Origin: Streptomyces qinglanensis | GTDB lineage: Bacteria; Actinomycetota; Actinomycetes; Streptomycetales; Streptomycetaceae | Direction of reading: 5' to 3' | Assembly: GCF_900111245.1 (NCBI RefSeq) | Contig: NZ_FOGO01000003.1 | Coordinates: 372,001 to 436,000, forward strand | Length of the DNA stretch: 64,000 bases | Shown: positions 23,959 to 33,713 of the stretch, in pieces | Numbering within the stretch: the stretch's first letter is position 1 | How the letters are laid out: each line of letters begins with the position of its first letter | Notes under the pieces: generated by a model | Told to the model about the DNA's origin: nothing | What the model saw: the letters and a program-made list of their open reading frames with translations, nothing else | Database searches by the model: none | Made by a program: the position numbers and the translations under genes

Positions 23959-26199
23959 ATGACCACCCTCACATCTTCCGGCAGCGCGGCGGAGGCGCCG
24001 CGCCCCGGCCCCGGCTCCACGGCCGGACGCCGGGGCGGCCTCGGCGAGCGGATCCGGGCCCGGGCACGGCACCGACGGGCCGGTCGGCCGCGCTGGGAGT
24101 CCCCCGCGTTCTGGGCGCTGCTGGCGGTCACCGCCGTGCTGTACCTGTACGGCCTCGGCTCCTCGGGCTACGCCAACTCCTTCTACTCGGCCGCCGCCCA
24201 GGCGGGTGGCACGAGCTGGAAGGCGTTCCTGTTCGGTTCGCTCGACGCGGGCAACGCGATCACCGTCGACAAGCCGCCGGCCGCACTGTGGCCGATGGGC
24301 CTCTCCGTCCGGCTCTTCGGCCTGGGTGCCTGGCAGATCCTGGTACCGCAGGCGCTGCTGGGCGTCGCCTCCGTCGGCCTGCTGTACTCGGCCGTGCGCC
24401 GCCGCACCGGGCCCGCCTCCGGGCTGCTCGCCGGGGCGTTGCTGGCCCTGACACCGGTGGCCGCGCTGATGTTCCGCTTCAACAATCCCGACGCGCTGCT
24501 GTGCCTGCTGATGGTGGCGGCACTGTGGTGCATGGGCCGGGCTGTGGAGGACGGCCGCACCAGGTGGCTGGTGCTGGCCGGAGCCTGCTTCGGAGCGGGG
24601 TTCCTGGCCAAGGCACTGCAGGCATGGCTGATCCTGCCGGTCGCGGCGCTGGTCTACCTGGTCTGCGGACCGACCCGGCTGCGGAACCGGATCGGGCAGT
24701 TGCTGTGCGGCGGGCTGACCACCCTGGTCACCGCGGGCTGGTGGGTCGCCCTCGTGGAGCTGTGGCCCGCCTCCTCGCGGCCGTACATCGGCGGCTCGCA
24801 GGAGAACAGCTTCCTGGAGCTGACCTTCGGCTACAACGGCTTCGGCCGGCTGACCGGCGACGAGACCGGCAGCGTCGGTGGCGGTGGCGGCGGCGGCGGT
24901 CGCGGCGGCGGTGCCTGGGGGCAGACGGGCCTGGGACGGCTGTTCACCGACACCGCGGGCGGTCAGATCTCCTGGCTGCTGCCGGCCGCTCTGCTGTTCC
25001 TGGTCGTGGGGCTGGTGCTGGCGGGCAGGGCGGCCCGCACGGACCCGCTGCGGGCCTCGTTCCTGCTGTGGGGCGGATCGCTGCTGAGCACGGCTGCGAC
25101 CTTCAGCTTCATGTCCGGCATCTTCCACGACTACTACACCGTCGCGCTGGCGCCCTATCTCGCGGCCGTGGTGGCCATGGGGGCCGCCGCGCTGTGGCGG
25201 GAGCCGAGCCGGCCGCTGCGGAACGCGGTTCTGGCGGCGGCGGTCGCGGGGACGGCGGGCTGGGCGTTCGTCCTGCTGGGCCGGGCTGCGGACTGGTTCC
25301 CGTGGCTGCGCTGGGCGGTGCTGGCCGCAGGTGCGGCGGCGGCCTGCGGACTGCTGGCGGCCGCCGTGCTGCCCCGCGCCCTGGGCGCCGCGGTCGCGGC
25401 GCTGGGGCTGCTCGCCGCGGTCGCCGGGCCGGTGGCCTACACGGTGAGCACCGTCGGTACGCCGCACACCGGCTCGATCGTCACGGCGGGCCCCGCGGTG
25501 AGCCGGGGCGGGCCGCCCGGCATGCGGGGCGGAGGCAAGGGCATGCCGGGACCGGGCATGGAGCGCCCCGCCCCCGGAGCGGGCCAGGGACAAGGCCAGG
25601 GCGGCCAGGGCCAGGGCTCGGGACCGGGCCGCGGACAGGCTCCCGGCCAGGGGCAGGGCTCCCCGGGTGGCGGAAAGGGCCAGCGGCAGGGGGCCAGCGC
25701 CGGGCCCGGCGTGCCGCCCGGTCCTGGCGGCCCCGGGCAGGGAGCCGGGCAGGGAGCCGGGCAGGGACCCGGCCGGGGCGGCGGCAAGGGCGGCGGCCGG
25801 GGCGGCCCGGGCGGCCGGATGGGCGGGCTGCTCGACGGCAGCCGGGTCTCGGCCAAGGCGGCGGCGCTGCTGCGCGCGGACGCCGGGTCCTACACCTGGG
25901 CGGCGGCCGCTGTCGGCTCGCAGAACGCGGCGAGCTACCAGCTCTCCACCGAGCTGCCGGTCATGGCGATCGGCGGCTTCAACGGAACCGACCCCTCCCC
26001 CACGCTCGCCCAGTTCAAGAAGTACGTGGAGCAGGGGCGGATCCACTACCTCATCGCCGGTTCGCGAGGCGGCCCGGGAGGAGACCGGGGCACTTCCGCG
26101 CAGATCAGCTCGTGGGTGGCGGAGAAGTACACCGAGGTGAAGGCAGGCGACGCCACCTTCTACGACCTCACCCGGCCGAAGGAGGCGGCAGCGGAGTGA
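23959..26199 (+). CDS. Membrane glycosyltransferase, GT39/ArnT-like
   Basis: A 746-residue polytopic protein. GT39-type enzymes transfer sugars from polyprenyl-phosphate donors to protein or cell-envelope acceptors on the outer membrane face. The first extracytoplasmic loop reads SSGYANSFYSAAAQ and TVDKPPAALWPMGLSVRLFG, typical of this family, and about 12 TM helices follow. Residues about 515-615 form a Gly/Gln/Pro-rich insert. The C-terminal globular part (about 620-745, AVGSQNAASYQLSTELPVMAIGGFNGTD...) is also family-like. A poly-Gly run also interrupts the loop near residue 307. Confidence 0.85.
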   Translation: MTTLTSSGSAAEAPRPGPGSTAGRRGGLGERIRARARHRRAGRPRWESPAFWALLAVTAVLYLYGLGSSGYANSFYSAAAQAGGTSWKAFLFGSLDAGNAITVDKPPAALWPMGLSVRLFGLGAWQILVPQALLGVASVGLLYSAVRRRTGPASGLLAGALLALTPVAALMFRFNNPDALLCLLMVAALWCMGRAVEDGRTRWLVLAGACFGAGFLAKALQAWLILPVAALVYLVCGPTRLRNRIGQLLCGGLTTLVTAGWWVALVELWPASSRPYIGGSQENSFLELTFGYNGFGRLTGDETGSVGGGGGGGGRGGGAWGQTGLGRLFTDTAGGQISWLLPAALLFLVVGLVLAGRAARTDPLRASFLLWGGSLLSTAATFSFMSGIFHDYYTVALAPYLAAVVAMGAAALWREPSRPLRNAVLAAAVAGTAGWAFVLLGRAADWFPWLRWAVLAAGAAAACGLLAAAVLPRALGAAVAALGLLAAVAGPVAYTVSTVGTPHTGSIVTAGPAVSRGGPPGMRGGGKGMPGPGMERPAPGAGQGQGQGGQGQGSGPGRGQAPGQGQGSPGGGKGQRQGASAGPGVPPGPGGPGQGAGQGAGQGPGRGGGKGGGRGGPGGRMGGLLDGSRVSAKAAALLRADAGSYTWAAAAVGSQNAASYQLSTELPVMAIGGFNGTDPSPTLAQFKKYVEQGRIHYLIAGSRGGPGGDRGTSAQISSWVAEKYTEVKAGDATFYDLTRPKEAAAE

Positions 26200-26529
26200 C
26201 CCAGGCCGCGGGCGGCAGGGGCGGCGCCGGAACCGCCCTGTCGCCCGCGGCTGTCCGGCAGCACCCGGGGCCGCGGCCGGGGGCGCGGTGCGCGGAGCAG
26301 GGCAGGAGCCCCGGCCGGGTTCGCGGGTCCGGGCCGGGCCGCCGGGCGGCGCGCACGCCCCGGCGGGCTCGGCTCACGGCTCTCCCGGAACGGCGGACGG
26401 CTGTCGTGACCGGCCCATTGACCGCCGGCTGCGGGGGTTCTAGATTCCGGAACCGACAGGAAACCTTCCTGACGGAGCTGCCGTCCGCGCGGCCGTGCGC
26501 CGGACGGCCCGAGCAGACAGGGCACCGCC
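26200..26529. other. Intergenic region before the ROK operon, 330 bp
   Basis: No gene. The upstream part is plain GC-rich DNA. The last 80 bp hold the likely promoter of the sugar operon with an operator-like repeat at 26457-26471. Confidence 0.5.
26457..26471. promoter_or_regulatory. ROK-type operator candidate
   Basis: CAGGAA-ACC-TTCCTG, a perfect 6-bp inverted repeat within the wider ACAGGAAACCTTCCTGAC. It stands 58 bp before the ROK regulator's start. AGGAAAnnTTCCT-like repeats are the sort of site seen before ROK-controlled sugar genes in actinomycetes. Autoregulation is inferred. Confidence 0.55.
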
Positions 26530-27711
26530 ATGGCCGCACCGACCGTCCCGAGCGGTACCGGGACCCCGGGCACCCCGCGCGTGCTGCGCGCCATGAACGA
26601 CCGCGCCGCCCTCGACCTGCTCGTGGCGCACGGCCCGCTCACCCGCACCCGGATCAGCGAACTGACGGGCCTGTCCAAACCGACCGCCTCCCAGCTCCTG
26701 GCCCGGCTGGCGGAGACGGGCCTGGTGCGCACCCGCAGCAAGGAGCGTGGCAGGCCCGGTCCCGACGCGCTGCTGTACGAGATCGACCCGACGGCCGCCC
26801 GGGTCGCCGCGCTCTCCGTGGACCCCCGGGGCGTCTCCGCGGTGGTCGCCGACATCGCGGGCACCGTCCTCGGCCGGGCCCGGGTGGCGGCGGACCCGGC
26901 GGCCGGGGGAACCGCGGACCGGACCGCGCGACTGGTCGGGGAAGCCGCCGGCCGCGCACTGCGGGAGGCCGGCGCGGAGCGGTCCCGCCCGCACACCACC
27001 GTCGTCGGGACGCCCGGCGCGCTCGACCCGCGCTCGGGCGAACTGCGCTACGCGCCGCACCTGCCCGGCCGGCACTCCCGCACCCTGCACACCGAGCTCG
27101 CCGAGGCGCTGGGCGCCCCGGTGGCCGTCGAGAACGACGTGAACCTCGCGGCGGTGGCGGAACGGCACACGGGCGCGGCCCGGGGCCATGACGACTTCGT
27201 CCTGATGTGGGTCGACGACGGCATCGGCGCCGCCGTCTTCGTCAACGGCGCCCTGCTGCGCGGGGCGACCGGCGGGGCGGGCGAGGTCGGCTACATGCCG
27301 CTGCCCGGTGCCCCGCTCGCCCGGGGCGGTCCGGGCGCGTACGCGGGGGCCGACGCCGGAGGAGGGTTCCAGAGCCTGGTCTCGGTGCCGGCGGTGCGCC
27401 GCCTCGCGGGCGGCGCACCGCCGGCCGAAGCGCTGGCCGACCCGCGGGTACGGGCCGAGACCGGGCGCAGGCTGGCCGACGGAATCGCCGCTCTGGTCGC
27501 GGTCCTCGACCCGCCTCTGGTCGTGCTGTCCGGCGCGGTGCCGCGCGCCGGAGGGGAGGAGCTGCGCGCGCTGGTGGAGCGCGAACTGACCGGGCTCGCG
27601 CTGCCCCGCCCGCTGCTGCGGCTGAGCGAACTGCAGGACGACCCGATCCTGGGCGGGGCACTGCTGTCCGCCCTGGCGCGGGCTCGTGACGAGGTGTTCG
27701 ACACCGGCTGA
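26530..27711 (+). CDS. ROK-family transcriptional regulator
   Basis: A 393-residue regulator: a winged-helix domain at about 18-80 (MNDRAALDLLVAHGPLTRTR, then ISELTGLSKPTASQLLARL) and a ROK sugar-kinase-like domain (VVGTPGALDP, VENDVNLAAVAE, GIGAAVFVNGALLRGATGGAGEVGYMPL). The Cys-rich zinc motif that usually follows (CGCGxxGCxE) is absent and is replaced by a Gly/Ala stretch (ARGGPGAYAGADAGGG). It is likely a DNA-binding sugar sensor without kinase activity. It is followed after 97 bp by GH4 and a kinase, the expected regulon. Confidence 0.9.
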   Translation: MAAPTVPSGTGTPGTPRVLRAMNDRAALDLLVAHGPLTRTRISELTGLSKPTASQLLARLAETGLVRTRSKERGRPGPDALLYEIDPTAARVAALSVDPRGVSAVVADIAGTVLGRARVAADPAAGGTADRTARLVGEAAGRALREAGAERSRPHTTVVGTPGALDPRSGELRYAPHLPGRHSRTLHTELAEALGAPVAVENDVNLAAVAERHTGAARGHDDFVLMWVDDGIGAAVFVNGALLRGATGGAGEVGYMPLPGAPLARGGPGAYAGADAGGGFQSLVSVPAVRRLAGGAPPAEALADPRVRAETGRRLADGIAALVAVLDPPLVVLSGAVPRAGGEELRALVERELTGLALPRPLLRLSELQDDPILGGALLSALARARDEVFDTG

Positions 27712-27808
27712 GCTCGCGGCGGCGCCCTCCGCACGGCTCCGCCGCCCGCCGTCTTCGCACAGACCTTTCCCGAGGCGTCACCCGCACCGGAGCACAGGAC
27801 GGAGAGAC

Positions 27809-29074
27809 ATGAAACTGGCCGTGGTCGGCGGAGGCTCGACCTACACGCCCGAACTCGTCGACGGCTTCGCACAGCTACGCGAGATACTGCCCCTCGACGA
27901 GCTGGCCCTGATCGACCCGGCGGCCGACCGGCTGGCCCGGGTCGGCGGCCTGGCCCGGCGCATCTTCGCGCGGCAGGGCCACCCCGGCACCGTCACCACC
28001 ACGGACGACCTGGACGCCGGTGTGGACGGCGCGGACGCCGTGCTGCTCCAACTGCGGGTGGGCGGCCAGGCGGCCAGGGAGCAGGACGAGACCTGGCCGC
28101 TGGAGTGCGGCTGCGTCGGTCAGGAGACCACCGGCGCCGGAGGACTGGCCAAGGCACTGCGTACCGTGCCGGTCGTGCTGGACATCGCCGACCGGGTGCG
28201 GCGCAGCAACCCGGACACCTGGATCATCGACTTCACCAACCCCGTCGGCATCGTCACCCGCGCGCTGCTCGGCGCCGGGCACAAGGCCGTCGGGCTGTGC
28301 AACGTGGCCATCGGCTTCCAGCGCACGTTCGCGCGGCTGCTGGAGACCGCTCCCTCCCAGGTGCACCTGGAGCACGTCGGGCTCAACCACCTCACCTGGG
28401 AGCTGGGCGTCCGCCTCGGCGGCCCGGACGGCACCGACGTGCTGCCCCGCCTGCTGGCCGAGCACGGCGCGGCCGTCGCCGAGGACGTGCGGCTGCCCCG
28501 CGCGCTGGTCGAGCACCTGGGCGCCGTGCCGTCCTACTACCTGCGCTACTACTACGCACACGACGAGGTGGTGCGCAGCCAGCGGGAAGGGCCCACCCGG
28601 GCCGCGGAAGTGGCCGCGCTGGAGCGGGAGCTGCTGGAGATGTACGCCGACCCGGCCCTGGACACCAAGCCCGCGCTGCTGGCCCGCCGCGGCGGTGCCT
28701 ACTACTCGGAGGCGGCCGTCGATCTGGCCGCCTCCCTGCTGTGCGCAGGCGGCAGCACCTACCAGGCGGTCAACACGCTCAACCGGGGAACGCTGCCCTT
28801 CCTGCCGGACGACGCGGTGATCGAGACCCAGGCCCGGATCGACCGGGAGGGCGCCCACCCCCTGCCGGTACCCGCGCTCGACCCGCGGTTCGCCGGGCTC
28901 GTCTCGCACACGGCCGCGTACGAGGAACTGGCCCTGCGCGCCGCGCTGCACGGCGGCCGCGACCGGGTCCTCGCCGCTCTGCTCGCGCACCCCCTCGTCG
29001 GCCAGTTCGACCGGGCCGAGCAGTTGACCGACCAGCTCCTCGCGCACAACAAGGAGCACCTCGCGTGGGCCTGA
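27809..29074 (+). CDS. GH4 family 6-phospho-glycosidase
   Basis: A 421-residue NAD+- and divalent-metal-dependent glycosidase of the 6-phospho-beta-glucosidase type, which cleaves by an oxidation-elimination route. The Rossmann motif is VVGGGSTYTPELVDG at the N-terminus. The substrate/metal segments are DFTNPVGIVTRA, GLCNVAIGFQ (metal-binding Cys) and GLNHLTWELG (metal-binding His). CGCVGQETTGAGG matches the family. GGAGAG precedes ATG 27809. It is translationally coupled to the kinase gene. Substrate identity (beta-glucoside or amino-sugar phosphate) is open. Confidence 0.92.
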   Translation: MKLAVVGGGSTYTPELVDGFAQLREILPLDELALIDPAADRLARVGGLARRIFARQGHPGTVTTTDDLDAGVDGADAVLLQLRVGGQAAREQDETWPLECGCVGQETTGAGGLAKALRTVPVVLDIADRVRRSNPDTWIIDFTNPVGIVTRALLGAGHKAVGLCNVAIGFQRTFARLLETAPSQVHLEHVGLNHLTWELGVRLGGPDGTDVLPRLLAEHGAAVAEDVRLPRALVEHLGAVPSYYLRYYYAHDEVVRSQREGPTRAAEVAALERELLEMYADPALDTKPALLARRGGAYYSEAAVDLAASLLCAGGSTYQAVNTLNRGTLPFLPDDAVIETQARIDREGAHPLPVPALDPRFAGLVSHTAAYEELALRAALHGGRDRVLAALLAHPLVGQFDRAEQLTDQLLAHNKEHLAWA

Positions 29075-30252
29075 GCCGACCCCGCTCCGCGGCGCCCGCC
29101 GCCGGACCGCGTCCCACGGCGCCTGCTGCCGGACCGCGTCCCGCGGCGTCCGCCGCCGCGGGCACGGCCGGGTCCCCGGACCGCGCACCGGGCGCCGGGC
29201 GCTCCTCCCCCGCCCTCCTCGCCCTCGACGCGGGCAACAGCAAGACCGACGTGGCGCTGCTCGATGCCGACGGCCGCGTGCTGGGCACCGCGCGCGGCGG
29301 CGGCTTCCGTCCGCCCGCCGTGGGGGTCGACGCCGCCGTGGACGTCCTCGCCGAGGCGGTCGACCGGGCGCGTGCCGCGGCCGGGCCGGGCGGCGGCGCG
29401 GCCGCTCCCGTGCGTCAGGTGACGGCCTGCCTGGCCAACGCCGACCTGCCCGTCGAGGAGGAGGCCCTGGCCGCGGCGCTCACCGCACGCGGCTGGGGGC
29501 GGCGGGTGGCCGTGCACAACGACACGTTCGCCGTGCTGCGCGCCGGAGTCGCCGCGCCGGGCGGCGAGGCGGCACCCCGCGGGGTGGCCGTCGTGTGCGG
29601 CGCCGGGATCAACTGCGTCGGCGTCCGGTCCGACGGGCGCACCGCGCGCTTCCCCGCCCTCGGACGGCTCTCCGGGGACTGGGGCGGCGGCGGAGGACTG
29701 GCCGAGGAGGCGCTGTGGCACGCGGCGCGCGCCGAGGACGGCCGGGGCGGGCCCACCCTGCTGCGTACGACCCTGCCCGCGCACTTCGGGCTGGAGTCGG
29801 TGTACGCGCTGATCGAGGCGGTGCATCTGGGGCACATCGCCTGGGAACGGCGGCTGGAGCTGGTGCCGGTGCTCTTCGCGGCGGCCGGCCGGGGGGACGC
29901 CGTCGCGGACGGGCTGGTCGCACGAATGGCCGATGAGGTGGTCACGATGGCGGTGGTGGCCCTGCGCGAGCTGGATCTGCTGGCGGAGGAGGTCCCGGTG
30001 CTGCTCGGCGGGGGCGTCCTCGCCGCGGGCCACGCCCTCCTGGACGACCGGGTCACCCGGCTGCTGGCGGAGCGCGCCCCGCGTGCCGTCCCCCGCGTCG
30101 TGCGGGCCCGCCCGGTGCTCGGGGCGGCTCTGCTCGGCCTGGACGCGCTCGGCGCACCGGTCGCGGCGCACGAGCGCGCGCGCCGGCACTTCGAGCCTCC
30201 GCGCCCCGCGGACGGCGCATCGGCGCCGGGCACCGGCGCGGCCCCCGGCTGA
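29065..30252 (+). CDS. BadF/BadG-type N-acetylglucosamine kinase-like protein
   Basis: A 395-residue ASKHA-fold kinase. The phosphate-1 motif is LLALDAGNSKTDVALLDADG (from about residue 50), and VHNDTFAVLRAG and VVCGAGINCVGV follow, as in GlcNAc kinases. GTG 29065, with AAGGAG 8 bp upstream, overlaps the end of GH4 by 10 bp. This start adds an Ala/Pro-rich N-terminus of about 48 residues made of an imperfect repeat (SAAPAAGPRPTAPAAGPRP). It likely phosphorylates the sugar released or used by the GH4 enzyme. Confidence 0.85.
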   Translation: MGLSRPRSAAPAAGPRPTAPAAGPRPAASAAAGTAGSPDRAPGAGRSSPALLALDAGNSKTDVALLDADGRVLGTARGGGFRPPAVGVDAAVDVLAEAVDRARAAAGPGGGAAAPVRQVTACLANADLPVEEEALAAALTARGWGRRVAVHNDTFAVLRAGVAAPGGEAAPRGVAVVCGAGINCVGVRSDGRTARFPALGRLSGDWGGGGGLAEEALWHAARAEDGRGGPTLLRTTLPAHFGLESVYALIEAVHLGHIAWERRLELVPVLFAAAGRGDAVADGLVARMADEVVTMAVVALRELDLLAEEVPVLLGGGVLAAGHALLDDRVTRLLAERAPRAVPRVVRARPVLGAALLGLDALGAPVAAHERARRHFEPPRPADGASAPGTGAAPG

Positions 30253-30352
30253 CCGCGCCCGGGGGTGGAACCCCGCCCCGCCGGGGAGCACGACAGCGGC
30301 CCAGGAGGGAGGATAGGAGAGTACGGCCCCGTCCAGGGAGGTAGCCGGCGTC

Positions 30353-32437
30353 GTGACGAACCGCGAGGAGCCGCCCGAGGGTGACACCGGCGGGGTGCCG
30401 GGGGTCAGCCTCTCCCCGCCCGGTGGGCTCCTGGATGTGCTGGCGGTCGGCGCCGTGCTGCTGGACGAGCAGGGGCGCATCGTCCTGTGGAGCCCGCAGG
30501 CCGAGCAGTTGTTCGGGTACTCGGCGGCGGAGGCCCTGGGGCGGCACGCGGCTCCGCTGCTGGTGCCGGAGCAGAACACCGCACTCGTCCTCCGGCTCTT
30601 CGACGAGGTGATCCGGGAGGGCAAGAGCTGGGCGGGCGTCTTCCCCGTCGTCTGCAAGGACGGCCACACCCGCCAGCTGGAGTTCCGCAACATGCGGCTC
30701 CACGACGACCAGGGCGCCCGCTACGCGCTGGCGCTGGTCACGGACCGCGCCGCGCTCCGCGAGGTGGAGCGCGATCTGGCCTTCTCCACGCTGCTCATCC
30801 GGCAGTCCCCGATGGGCATCGCGGTCATGGACACCGATCTGCGCTATGTCTCGGTCAACCCCGCCCTCACCCGCCTCGACGGGGTCGACGAGGAGGGGCA
30901 TCTGGGCAGGACGGTGCGCGACGTCCTGCCCCCGACCCACGCGCGGGAAGCGGACCCGGTGCTGCGCCGGGTCCTGGAGACGGGCGAGCCGGTCATCGAC
31001 CGGGAGGTGCTGGGCAGCGAGACCCCGGGAGGACGCGGCCACGCCTGGTCCGTCTCCGTCTACCGGCTCGACGACTCCGGCGGGCACCCGCTGGGCCTCT
31101 CCATCTCCGTCACCGACATCACCGCCCGGCACCAGGCCGCACTCCAGGCCGAGCTGGCCCGGGAGCGCCTCTCGCACCTGGCCGAGGCGTCCGTACGGAT
31201 CGGTACCACGCTCGACCTGGAGCAGACGGCGCGCGAACTCGCCGAGATCACCGTCCCCGAGCTGGCCGACATCGCCGCCGTCGACGTGCTGGACGCGGCC
31301 GTGCGGGACCGGCCCGCGGGCATCTCCGCGGAGGGGACCGCCACCTTCCGCGCCCTCGCGCTGGTCGCCGGCTACCCCACCGTCGCGGTCGAGGCGGCCG
31401 ACCCGACCGGACAGGTGGCCCGGTACGGCGCCGAGCGGCTCGTGACCCGCTGCGTCGCCACGGGACAGCCGGTCGCCGTACCGGCCGTCCAGGACGAGGA
31501 CCTGGGCAGGATCGCCCGCGACGAGCACGCCGCCGGACTCCTCGCCAAGGCAGGTGTCCACTCCTATCTCGCGGTTCCGCTGATCGCCCGCGGCGAGGTG
31601 CTGGGGGCGCTCGATCTCAAGCGCACCCGCAACCCGAAGCCCTTCGACCACGACGACACGATCCTGGCCTGCGAACTGGCCGGGCGCGCCGCCGTCTGCA
31701 TCGACAACGCCCGCCTCTACCGGCAGCAGCGCAGTATCGCCCTGATGCTGCAGCGCAGCCTGCTGCCGACGCCCGCCACCGCCTCCACCCGGCTGCGGAT
31801 CGCCTCCCGGTACCAGCCGGCCGGAGCGCACAGCGAGATCGGGGGCGACTGGTTCGACGTCCTCGAACTGGTGGAGGACCGCACCGCACTGGTGGTCGGC
31901 GATGTGATGGGCAGCGGGATCAACGCGGCCGCCACCATGGGCCGGCTGCGCACCGCGACCCAGACCCTCGCCCGGCTGGCGCTGCAGCCGACCGAGGTGC
32001 TGCACCACCTCGACCAGATCACCACCGGCCTCGATCCGTACTTCGCCACCTGTCTCTACGCCGTCTACGATCCGCGCGAGAACCGCTGCCGGATCGCCTC
32101 CGCGGGACATCTGCCGCCCGTTCTGGTCCCCGCGCGGGGCGAGCCGCGGCTGGTGGAGGTGTCGCCCGGCACCCCGCTGGGCGTCGGCGGCGGCACCCAC
32201 AGCACGGTCTCCGTCGACCTGCACCCGGGCGACCTGCTCGTGCTCTACACCGACGGCCTGATCGAGACGCGGCGCGACGACATCGAGGACCGGCTGGAGG
32301 TGCTGCTGGGTCTGCTGCGCCCGGTCGCCGGCTCCGGCGACTCCCTGGAGCAGACCTGCGACCTCCTCCTCGAGGCGCTGCGCAACCCCGAGAACCACGA
32401 CGACGTGGCGCTGCTCCTCGTCAGCCCGACGGAGTAG
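30353..32437 (+). CDS. PAS-PAS-GAF-PP2C (SpoIIE-type) phosphatase
   Basis: A 694-residue cytoplasmic signalling phosphatase: PAS 1 (about 25-140, LLDEQGRIVLWSPQAEQLFG), PAS 2 (about 145-260), GAF (about 285-450, ending LAGRAAVCIDNARLYRQQR) and PP2C/SpoIIE (about 470-690, with GGDWFDVLELVEDRTALVVG and LYTDGLIETRRDDIEDRL). Unlike the protein at 16491 it has no TM segments and no C-terminal ATPase. AGGGAGG lies before GTG 30353. Target unknown; the family acts on anti-anti-sigma factors. Confidence 0.9.
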   Translation: MTNREEPPEGDTGGVPGVSLSPPGGLLDVLAVGAVLLDEQGRIVLWSPQAEQLFGYSAAEALGRHAAPLLVPEQNTALVLRLFDEVIREGKSWAGVFPVVCKDGHTRQLEFRNMRLHDDQGARYALALVTDRAALREVERDLAFSTLLIRQSPMGIAVMDTDLRYVSVNPALTRLDGVDEEGHLGRTVRDVLPPTHAREADPVLRRVLETGEPVIDREVLGSETPGGRGHAWSVSVYRLDDSGGHPLGLSISVTDITARHQAALQAELARERLSHLAEASVRIGTTLDLEQTARELAEITVPELADIAAVDVLDAAVRDRPAGISAEGTATFRALALVAGYPTVAVEAADPTGQVARYGAERLVTRCVATGQPVAVPAVQDEDLGRIARDEHAAGLLAKAGVHSYLAVPLIARGEVLGALDLKRTRNPKPFDHDDTILACELAGRAAVCIDNARLYRQQRSIALMLQRSLLPTPATASTRLRIASRYQPAGAHSEIGGDWFDVLELVEDRTALVVGDVMGSGINAAATMGRLRTATQTLARLALQPTEVLHHLDQITTGLDPYFATCLYAVYDPRENRCRIASAGHLPPVLVPARGEPRLVEVSPGTPLGVGGGTHSTVSVDLHPGDLLVLYTDGLIETRRDDIEDRLEVLLGLLRPVAGSGDSLEQTCDLLLEALRNPENHDDVALLLVSPTE

Positions 32438-32546
32438 CGCGGCGGCGGGCACCGGGGCCGGAAGGGGGTCCGGCGCGCGACGGACGTAGGCTCGGGCGGG
32501 AGCAGGGCCGTGACCGGATGCGGCCCGTCATGGCTGGAAGGCGACC

Positions 32547-33686
32547 GTGACCGCGAACACCGAGCACCCGTCCCTGCTGGATCTGCCGCCGCTGAGCGCG
32601 GAGCACTTCGCCGCCGTCGAGGACAAGGTGGCCTCGTTGCTGCGGACCCGGTGCGACGTCGTGGCGATGCAGGGCGAGGCGCTGTTGCCGCTGGAGGCGT
32701 GCATCCGGGCGGCGGCGCCGCGCGGCAGCACGGCGCTGAACGTGGTCACCGGACCCTACGGCGAGACGTTCGGCGGCTGGCTGCGGTCGTGCGGCGCGGA
32801 GGTCGTCACGCTGACCGCGCCGTTCACCGGCGCCGTCGACGCGGACGAGGTGGCCCGGGCGCTGCGCGCGCACCCGGAGACCGGCCTGGTGAGCCTGGTC
32901 CACGCGGAGGCGGCGACCGGCAACACCAACCCGGTCGCCGAGATCGGCGCCGTCGTGCGCGAGCACGGGGCGCTGCTGATGCTGGACGCGGTCGCCTCGG
33001 TGGGGGCCGAGCCGCTGCTGCCCGACGCCTGGGGCGTGGACCTGTGCGTCATCGGCGGTCAGAAGGCGCTGGCCGGTCCGGCCGGGGTGTCAGCCGTGTC
33101 GGTGAGCGCCCGCGCGTGGGACCGGATCGCCGCGAACGAGAGCGCACCCCGCCGTTCCTGTCTGTCGCTGCTGGACTGGAAGGAGCGGTGGCTGGACGGC
33201 GGGCGGAAGGCATTGCCGCACGCCCCTGCGCAGTTGGAGATGCTGGCCCTGGAAGCGGCCGTCGACCGGGTGCTCGCGGAGGGCCTGGACTCCTCGATCG
33301 CCCGGCACCGGGCGGCGTCGGCCGCGACGCGCGCCGGTGTACGGGAACTGCCCGCGCTGGACGCCTATGTGACGCGGGACCAGGACGCGGCCCCGGCCGC
33401 CACGACGCTCCGCGTCCCGGCGGACGACCTGGACGCACGCGCGGTGGTCGCCGCGGCGCTCACCGCGGCCCCGGGGGTCCCGCTGCAGGCCGCGGGCGGC
33501 GCCCTGGCCGCCGAGGTGCTGCGCGTCAACCACTACGGGCGGTCGGCCGACCGCGCGGTCGTGCTGGACTCGCTGGGCGCGCTGGCCGACGGCTTGGCCG
33601 CACTCGGTGTGCCCGGCGCCGCGAGCGCCGGGGACCGGGCGCGCGAGGCGGCCGGTGCGGCGTGGGAGAGCGCACTGCGGGCGTGA
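32547..33686 (+). CDS. Class V PLP aminotransferase (alanine-glyoxylate type)
   Basis: A 379-residue fold-type I PLP enzyme of the serine-pyruvate/alanine-glyoxylate group. The conserved segments are TGPYGETFGGWL, VHAEAATGNTNPV, MLDAVASVGAEPL (PLP-binding Asp) and VIGGQKALAGPAGV, with the Schiff-base lysine at K173. GTG 32547 follows GGAAGG. It is apparently monocistronic, with the next gene converging on it. Substrate unknown. Confidence 0.85.
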   Translation: MTANTEHPSLLDLPPLSAEHFAAVEDKVASLLRTRCDVVAMQGEALLPLEACIRAAAPRGSTALNVVTGPYGETFGGWLRSCGAEVVTLTAPFTGAVDADEVARALRAHPETGLVSLVHAEAATGNTNPVAEIGAVVREHGALLMLDAVASVGAEPLLPDAWGVDLCVIGGQKALAGPAGVSAVSVSARAWDRIAANESAPRRSCLSLLDWKERWLDGGRKALPHAPAQLEMLALEAAVDRVLAEGLDSSIARHRAASAATRAGVRELPALDAYVTRDQDAAPAATTLRVPADDLDARAVVAAALTAAPGVPLQAAGGALAAEVLRVNHYGRSADRAVVLDSLGALADGLAALGVPGAASAGDRAREAAGAAWESALRA

Positions 33687-33713
33687 CCCGCGCCGGGGGC
33701 GGCACATGCGTGC

